NCBI RefSeq assembly: GCF_026672545.1 | Contig: NZ_JAPPRJ010000009.1 | Coordinates: forward strand, 310,001-374,000 | Reading direction: 5' to 3' | DNA from: Rhizobium sp. SL86 | GTDB taxonomy: Bacteria > Pseudomonadota > Alphaproteobacteria > Rhizobiales > Rhizobiaceae | DNA: 64,000 nucleotides | Part shown: positions 59,323 to 64,000 of the stretch, one piece after another | Layout: each line of letters begins with the position of its first letter | Position numbering within the stretch: position 1 is the stretch's first letter | Made by a program: the position numbers and the translations under genes | The notes under the pieces: model-generated | Database searches by the model: none | The model's input: the letters and a program-made list of their open reading frames with translations, nothing else | Told to the model about the DNA's origin: nothing

Positions 59323-59760
59323 ATGACACTTCATCTGTTGAAACTCTGCGTCGGCGCCGATTCGCTTCAGGACCTCCGGGACTGGGTAAGCGAACGTTCG
59401 CTGACCGCCATGGCGGCCGGGCTCGAACCGCACACGACCCACACCACCCGTATGGTGCCGAAGCGCGTCGACGAACTGCTGAACGGCGGTTCGCTCTATT
59501 GGGTGATCAAAGGGCAGGTGAGTGCACGCCAGCCGCTTCTCGGCATCGAGACCTTCACCGGCGCCGACGGGATCGGACGGTGCAATCTCGTGCTTGGGCC
59601 GGACATCATCGAGACTGTTCCGCAACCGAAGCGGCCGTTCCAGGGCTGGCGTTATCTGACGGCGGAGGATGCGCCGAGGGATCTATCCTCGATCGGCGAC
59701 GATGCAGCCGCCATGCCGGAAGACCTGCGGCGGGAACTGGCCGATCTCGGTCTGCTCTGA
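59323..59760 (+). CDS. DUF1489 family protein
   Basis: 145-residue cytosolic protein conserved in alphaproteobacteria (TLHLLKLCVGADSLQDL at the start; TTHTTRMVPKRVDELL; PFQGWRYLT near 115). Its function is unknown. The ATG at 59323 agrees with the family; an earlier in-frame ATG is at 59281. A bidirectional terminator follows. Confidence 0.85.
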   Translation: MTLHLLKLCVGADSLQDLRDWVSERSLTAMAAGLEPHTTHTTRMVPKRVDELLNGGSLYWVIKGQVSARQPLLGIETFTGADGIGRCNLVLGPDIIETVPQPKRPFQGWRYLTAEDAPRDLSSIGDDAAAMPEDLRRELADLGLL

Positions 59761-59819
59761 GCACGTCGAGCAAAAGCACCTAGCGGCTTTTCCGGAAGGT
59801 TATGTGTGACCACAACGAC

Positions 59820-59845
59820 AAAAGGCGCCCATGTCGGCGCCTTTT
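59820..59845. terminator. Bidirectional terminator after DUF1489
   Basis: AAAAGGCGCC pairs with GGCGCCTTTT around CATGTC, with T-runs at both ends. It stops DUF1489 and the facing small gene. Confidence 0.85.
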
Positions 59846-59866
59846 TCGAAAGCTTTTGTGGCAGGT

Positions 59867-60136
59867 TCACCGCAGCTTCAGCCGGATCGGCAGGCGCCCG
59901 GCTTTCGGAGACAGGTGCATGTAGATGCGCGCCTCCGGCTGTGAATGGCGCCATGCCCGTGCCCCATGTGACAGAAGCATCGTCACCAGATCGCGCGTAC
60001 GCTCCTTCGGACGATGGATGCCAAGCCCGGCCAGCCTCAATGCGGCTTCGTGCAGCGGATGCAGGCCGCTGCCCCTGATCTTGGTCTCGCTCCCCGCAGG
60101 CAGCGGGAAATCGAGATTATTCTCGTTCATTGCCAT
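59867..60136 (-). CDS. Conserved small hypothetical protein
   Basis: 89 residues, basic C-terminus (HLSPKAGRLPIRLKLR) and an acidic N-terminus (MAMNENNLDFPLP). Helix-rich; LHEAALRLAGLGIHRPKERTR... reads as a small globular or nucleic-acid-binding protein. No family recognised. GAGG lies seven bases ahead of the ATG at 60136. Confidence 0.55.
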   Translation of the reverse strand: MAMNENNLDFPLPAGSETKIRGSGLHPLHEAALRLAGLGIHRPKERTRDLVTMLLSHGARAWRHSQPEARIYMHLSPKAGRLPIRLKLR

Positions 60137-60192
60137 TTGATGACCTCGTAACGCAAAACAAATCGAGGGTCGTACACACGGGTAAAAACCCG

Positions 60193-60222
60193 ACAGACGG
60201 GCCGGTCGACCGGCCCGTCTGT
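60193..60222 (-). terminator. Terminator after the D,D-carboxypeptidase
   Basis: A perfect 30-base palindrome (ACAGACGGGCCGG, then TCGA, then its complement), nine bases past the stop on the minus strand, followed by CGGGTTTTT. It also overlaps the promoter region of the small gene at 60136. Confidence 0.75.
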
Positions 60223-60230
60223 TCATTCAG

Positions 60231-61727
60231 TCACTGTTGTGATGCCCAGCAGGAGACGCCCTTTTTCTTCAAGGCATTGCAGGCATTGATCGCATCCTTC
60301 TGGTCACCGAAGCCACCAAAGCGGGCGCGATAGAGCTGGCTGCCGCCGCTGTTGACGGCAACCGCGAAAGGTTTGGCGGTACGCAATACCTGACCGCCTT
60401 TATCCTGCGCACTGTGCAGGAGTTCCATGGCCGAGCCGTGGTCGGCGGATACGCCGATCTGGATGACCCAGCCCGAAGGTGTTTCTGTCTTGACGTCGCT
60501 CTTGCGGGTCGATGCGGTGGTGACCTTGTCGGTCTCGACAGCGGCCTGATCGCGAACCGGTGGCATATAGGCCGGAGCCGGCGTCGGAACACCGACATTC
60601 GGAGCGGTCGTCATGGCCGCGGTCACGGCAGCGGCCGCACCATTACGCTTCGGTTCCGAGGCATAGGCCGAGGCGCCGGCAAGCTTGTCGTCGTAGCGAC
60701 CGGCCGGAACCGGAACCGTCGCCGACGGATCGATCGATGCCACTTCCTGGCTCGCTGCCTGGACGGCAGGCGAAGTCTGCGGCTGGACGGGAACCGGAAC
60801 CGCAGTCGCCGGAAGCGAAGGCGTACGAACTTCGGCGATCAGGTTGCTGCCACGACCGGTGGAAGCCTTCGGCATGTATTCGGCAATCAGCTTTCGCATC
60901 TGCGCATCACGTGCACCGCCGCTCGTGCCACCCATGACGACACCGACGACGGAGCGGCCATCGGCCTGCGCCGAGGTGACGAGGTTGAAACCGGATGCCC
61001 GGGTGTAACCGGTCTTGATTCCGTCGACGCCCTTGACCGAGCCGAGGAGGCGATTGTGGTTGCCGATCGTCTGCTTGCCGAACTGGAAGGAGCGGATCGA
61101 GAAATACGGGTAATATTGCGGAAAATGCTGGCGCAGCGCGATGCCGAGGCGAGCCTGGTCGCGTGCGGTGGTCATCTGGGCGGTGTTCGGAAGGCCGTGT
61201 GCATTCCGATAGGTGGTACGGGTCATGCCAAGGGCGCGGGCCTTGTTGGTCATCAACTGCGCGAAACGGGCCTCGGAGCCACCGACATATTCGGCAAGCG
61301 CAGTCGCCATATCATTGGCGGAGCGGGTGATCAGGGCCTTGATCGCCTGTTCGACCGTCACGGTCCCGCCAGGGCGCACGCCAAGCTTGGTCGGCGGCTC
61401 CGACGCCGCATGGGCGGAAACGGGAACGCGGGAATCGAGCGAGATACGGCCGCTTTCCAACGCTTCGAAGGTCAAATACAGCGTCATCATCTTCGTGAGC
61501 GACGCCGGATAACGAAGCGCGTCTGCATCTTCGCTGTAAAGAACCTTGCCTGTCTTGGCGTCGACCACGATGCCGGCATATTTCGCATTTGCCAGCGCGG
61601 GACTGCTCGCAACCATTGTGAGGACGATTACGCCAACAAGATAACCCATGGCCTTCTTGAAAAACGAGGCGCCATCCTTGGGGCAGGACGTTGTGTTGAG
61701 ATTGTTCAGCACGGTGCACTCACTCAC
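60231..61727 (-). CDS. D-alanyl-D-alanine carboxypeptidase with SPOR domain
   Basis: Penicillin-binding, DacA-type peptidase trimming pentapeptides of peptidoglycan in the periplasm. 498 residues. Active-site motifs S76-LT-K79, S136-A-N138 and K238-T-G240 are in place after a signal/anchor segment (~27-48). A Pro/Ala/Val-rich linker (about 290-415) joins a C-terminal SPOR domain (PSGWVIQIGVS..., ~415-498), which binds denuded glycan at the division site. The first codon is uncertain (GTG at 61727, GTG at 61712 or ATG at 61649). Confidence 0.92.
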   Translation of the reverse strand: MSECTVLNNLNTTSCPKDGASFFKKAMGYLVGVIVLTMVASSPALANAKYAGIVVDAKTGKVLYSEDADALRYPASLTKMMTLYLTFEALESGRISLDSRVPVSAHAASEPPTKLGVRPGGTVTVEQAIKALITRSANDMATALAEYVGGSEARFAQLMTNKARALGMTRTTYRNAHGLPNTAQMTTARDQARLGIALRQHFPQYYPYFSIRSFQFGKQTIGNHNRLLGSVKGVDGIKTGYTRASGFNLVTSAQADGRSVVGVVMGGTSGGARDAQMRKLIAEYMPKASTGRGSNLIAEVRTPSLPATAVPVPVQPQTSPAVQAASQEVASIDPSATVPVPAGRYDDKLAGASAYASEPKRNGAAAAVTAAMTTAPNVGVPTPAPAYMPPVRDQAAVETDKVTTASTRKSDVKTETPSGWVIQIGVSADHGSAMELLHSAQDKGGQVLRTAKPFAVAVNSGGSQLYRARFGGFGDQKDAINACNALKKKGVSCWASQQ

Positions 61728-61825
61728 TGCATTTCAATTGTCATTTCCGGAGCGCCCCCGCGAACTTCCGTTCTCGCCATAGTAGGGAGGGGGCGTTACC
61801 AAGTGGTTTATGATGAACGGGAGCT

Positions 61826-62587
61826 TCAGGAATTCGGTTGGATTTTAGGCATCCGCTCCTCCGCAAGATGCGTCCCGACAAAGGTTGCAATCGCGGCATC
61901 AATATGGTCCCAGGCGGGAAGAAGGGTGGATGAGAAGCGGTAAAGCACGCTCAACCCCTCTCCGAGATGGATATCGCGCTGGCAGTCGCCGCTTCCGGCA
62001 GGAGCGCCGGATAAAGGCAGGACACACCGGACGACATAGTCCGGCGCACCGGCCCGCCTTGCGGTCAGCACCGCCTCTCCACCGTAACCGCTGTCGGCGC
62101 GGAGCCGGTGCAGCGTCAGGCCATGACCGGCATCTTCGGCCTCGCCGTCAAAGAGCCGCGTATAGATCGGCTCCAGCCTGCCAGACATGTCGCGTGACAT
62201 GGTGGCTTGGGTAATCTCGAGAAAAATCAGGTTGTTGGCGAGGTTCAACTGGTCGAAGCGGGCGCTCAGCGCCTCGCTGTAGCCCTGCATTTCGGGCCAG
62301 GCGAGATAGAGGTTCAGGCGCTCAGCCGGCCCATCCTTCCGCTGCTCGTGGAAGCGGATCATGTTGACCGGGACCGTGACGGTGTCGCTGCCGATCGCGA
62401 TGCTGGCGTTGCGGGTGCTGTCGGTATGTCCGGCAAGAGCAAGTGTGCGGCCATACCAGTGGCCGGCGTAACTGATGCCGGTAGCCAGAAGTGCAAGCGC
62501 GGCAATCGCTCCGGTCACCTTGGCGATCAGGGCATTCGACAAAAGGGGCTCATGCTCGCTGACGTGTGATGCGTGGCCCTGGCGCAT
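61826..62587 (-). CDS. Hypothetical membrane-anchored protein
   Basis: 253 residues; a short cytoplasmic start, one membrane helix (ALIAKVTGAIAALALLATGISYAG) and a soluble periplasmic domain with two cysteines (RCVLPLSGAPAGSGDCQ). No family recognised. GGAAGAAG lies ahead of the ATG at 62587. Confidence 0.7.
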   Translation of the reverse strand: MRQGHASHVSEHEPLLSNALIAKVTGAIAALALLATGISYAGHWYGRTLALAGHTDSTRNASIAIGSDTVTVPVNMIRFHEQRKDGPAERLNLYLAWPEMQGYSEALSARFDQLNLANNLIFLEITQATMSRDMSGRLEPIYTRLFDGEAEDAGHGLTLHRLRADSGYGGEAVLTARRAGAPDYVVRCVLPLSGAPAGSGDCQRDIHLGEGLSVLYRFSSTLLPAWDHIDAAIATFVGTHLAEERMPKIQPNS

Positions 62588-62711
62588 AGGCTTCTTCCGA
62601 AGGAGGTGACGATGCGGGACTCACTGACGTCCCGTATCGTCATCATTCGGCGAGCTTGGTTAATGATCGGTTAAAATCCGATGAGGGATCACGTTCGGCG
62701 GGCGGCGATGG

Positions 62712-63320
62712 TTACTTGCGCACACTCGCCACCGCATTCGCGCGGCCATCCTGAAGCTTGACCCAGGCTGCCGGGTCCGAGGAGGACTGGCGCTTCAGAT
62801 AGGTGTATTCCGTGTCGGACCAGAGCAGGACCTTGTTGCGCATGTTGTCGAGCACGAAATCGCCGCGGTCGGTGCGGACCGTCAGCACCGCATGGCCTTC
62901 GCCGTTCGGCTGCAGCACGACGGTGATCAGCAGGTCGGCCGGGCTGAACCCCTGGCTGATGAGCATCTTGCGCTTCAACAGAACGAAGTCTTCGCAGTCG
63001 CCGACAGTGCGCGGATAGGCCCAGCGCTCCTCGACGCCATAGATTTCCTGGTCGGTCATCGGCGTAATCGAGGTGTTGACGGAAAAGTTGACGTCAAGGA
63101 TCTTGCGCCACTTGTCTTCGGTCAGCGTCATGGCGCCTTCATCGGAGACCGTCGGAACGCATTCGCTGCGATAGGTCTGACAGAATTCGTAGTGACCGAT
63201 CGGCGGGTTCGCCTTGCCGGTTATTTTCATTGCACCGGCTGCCGCGAAGGCGCCACTGGTGGACATCAGGGTCATGCAAAGGGCGGCGAGGCCGGTTCCG
63301 ATCATCTTGGCGTGAGACAT
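62712..63320 (-). CDS. Transglutaminase-like cysteine protease (BTLCP)
   Basis: Periplasmic protease of the bacterial transglutaminase-like cysteine proteinase family, 202 residues. A signal peptide ends near AFA; the catalytic triad is C109 (GDCEDFVLLKR), H143 (GHAVLTV) and D158 (FVLDN). In proteobacteria BTLCPs (LapG-like) cleave surface adhesins, but the partners are not in the window. GGGGAG lies nine bases ahead of the start, inside a hairpin. Confidence 0.9.
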   Translation of the reverse strand: MSHAKMIGTGLAALCMTLMSTSGAFAAAGAMKITGKANPPIGHYEFCQTYRSECVPTVSDEGAMTLTEDKWRKILDVNFSVNTSITPMTDQEIYGVEERWAYPRTVGDCEDFVLLKRKMLISQGFSPADLLITVVLQPNGEGHAVLTVRTDRGDFVLDNMRNKVLLWSDTEYTYLKRQSSSDPAAWVKLQDGRANAVASVRK

Positions 63321-63329
63321 TCTTTTTTT

Positions 63330-63348
63330 CTCCCCGTTCGATGGGGAA
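63330..63348 (-). promoter_or_regulatory. Hairpin over the BTLCP ribosome-binding site
   Basis: On the minus strand TTCCCC pairs with GGGGAG around ATCGAAC, six pairs including one G-U. The GGGGAG arm is the ribosome-binding site of the BTLCP gene. Confidence 0.35.
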
Positions 63349-63924
63349 AAGCTCTCACAGACGCCTTGATTGCTCGCGAAATTTACCAGTCAAAACAATG
63401 GCTTGTTTTATTAGAACATGTCTCGAATTCGCGTTGAATTCGATTGGAATTTGACTCAAGCTTGAAGGCAATTCGAGGCGTATTTGCCTCAAATGCGATG
63501 CAAAATCGGATAAAATGCCGATCTTCAGGCGGCAAGCTATTGAGACGAGCGGGCTTTTTCGGACGGGCTTCGCGCCGTCGCGTCACTGTTCCTCCGCGCT
63601 GCCGGAGGTTTCGGTGTTGGCGCACGCCGCCGTCCTCGACCGTCGAACAGCATTTCGACCGCCTCCGGAGCGTCAAATCGTGCGAAATCGAGGTCGAAAA
63701 AAGTGTGCCGGACCGAGAAAAAAGTTTCGGGGGGCGCTTCTTTTTCGCACAGGGGGCAAAATTGGGCCGGCAAAGTGGCCGTCAGTGATGCGGTCTGAGG
63801 CGGTGGTCAGCAGGCCCCATCCATCGCTGGACCCGCGTCTGGCAAGCGGGACGGCCGTGACAAACGCAGAAACGCCCGGCGGAAGATCCGGCCGGGCGTC
63901 AGGTCGACAAAAAACAGGGATGGA
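63349..63924. other. Intergenic region, no gene supported
   Basis: About 600 bases between two minus-strand genes. An AT-rich leader (63370-63530) holds a perfect AAAACAA/TTGTTTT repeat (63392-63409) and GAGGC/GCCTC (63474-63490). Frames of up to 160 codons cross the right part, but none has a ribosome site or recognisable protein. A regulatory leader or small RNA cannot be excluded. Confidence 0.4.
63872..63899 (-). terminator. Terminator after the right-edge gene
   Basis: ACGCCCGGC and GCCGGGCGT, nine perfect pairs around a 10-base loop, then TTCTGCGTTT on the minus strand. The T-run is broken, so strength is uncertain. Confidence 0.5.
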
Positions 63925-64000
63925 TCAAAGGAACGCGCGCAGGCTCTCGCGGGTCTGCACATGGGCGAATTCAATCGCGACACCTTCGGCGAAGTGACGC
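63925..64000 (-). CDS. C-terminal end of a minus-strand gene (possibly PilZ-domain)
   Basis: The last 24 codons and TGA are visible; the protein ends ...FAEGVAIEFAHVQTRESL.... The GVAIEF strand and helix recall the end of PilZ (cyclic-di-GMP binding) domains in rhizobia, but the fragment is too short to be sure. A hairpin terminator follows. Confidence 0.5.
   Translation of the reverse strand, partial: RHFAEGVAIEFAHVQTRESLRAFL

Noticed and set aside
63537..63773. 78-codon minus-strand frame with a CPLC motif
   Set aside because: The short CxxC resembles a zinc ribbon, but there is no ribosome site and the second half is basic low-complexity sequence.
63515..63997. 160-codon plus-strand frame near the right edge
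   Set aside because: Low-complexity Arg/Pro/Ser product, no ribosome site, crosses a terminator hairpin and the minus-strand gene tail.

Overview
The window is an ordinary stretch of high-GC alphaproteobacterial chromosome, most likely from the family Rhizobiaceae (Rhizobium/Agrobacterium/Shinella relatives). The evidence is gene content and order: DUF2849-cysI-DUF934, a riboswitch-led gcvTHP operon, ATP12-type chaperone, DUF1489, a BTLCP protease and MgtE. Promoters of iron genes carry TGA-N9-TCA boxes, the rhizobial RirA (IRO-box) signature. Coding density is high, tiny overlaps between genes are common, and no phage, transposase gene or CRISPR array was seen.

Region by region. 1-8.4 kb: hflX (cut at the window edge), a membrane-linked methyltransferase with mazG, a cytidine-deaminase-fold enzyme, the sulfite-reduction group (DUF2849, cysI, DUF934), ferredoxin-NADP reductase, a LysE exporter and a lone flagellar-rod-like protein. 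8.5-13.5 kb: gcvP, gcvH and gcvT behind a tandem glycine riboswitch, with a 143-bp palindromic intergenic element between gcvH and gcvT. 13.6-20.9 kb: a copper pair (DUF2946-like protein and a YcnI-PCuAC fusion), crcB, an rluC-HAD-ATP12 run, secreted proteins and DoxX. 20.9-26 kb: one strand carrying adhC, an unusual methyltransferase, a YaiI-type protein, DUF1345, fghA (glutathione-dependent formaldehyde oxidation) and a Gdx/SugE guanidinium exporter preceded by a guanidine-II riboswitch. 26-28.9 kb: an EamA transporter, lipB, tRNA-Leu(GAG) and an EEP-family phosphatase/nuclease.

29-51.9 kb is the most interesting part. On the minus strand a six-gene operon (36.6 to 29.0 kb) encodes a fused FAD monooxygenase/Old-Yellow-Enzyme of the 2-aminobenzoyl-CoA (or salicylyl-CoA) type plus a beta-oxidation set and a RidA-like protein, but no aryl-CoA ligase. 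Divergent from it, an iron-controlled operon makes a catechol siderophore: isochorismate synthase, DHB-AMP ligase, isochorismatase lacking its carrier domain, a separate aryl carrier protein, a single-module C-A-T-TE synthetase whose A-domain code matches serine-activating EntF, and DHB dehydrogenase. Two further transcription units under their own IRO boxes follow: a secreted YncE-like beta-propeller, and a Fiu/PiuA-type receptor with PiuC hydroxylase, a Sel1-repeat protein and an FMN-dependent alpha-hydroxyacid dehydrogenase. Together they form a coherent predicted RirA regulon for making and taking up an enterobactin-like DHB-serine siderophore. No phosphopantetheinyl transferase, MbtH protein, esterase or exporter is in the window.

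52-64 kb: OsmC, a BON protein, a peptide-deformylase-like protein that has lost metal ligands, MgtE, a MerR regulator with its operator, two membrane proteins, a 33-residue membrane peptide, L-serine ammonia-lyase, DUF1489, a D,D-carboxypeptidase with a SPOR domain, a BTLCP protease, and the tail of a possible PilZ protein at the right edge.
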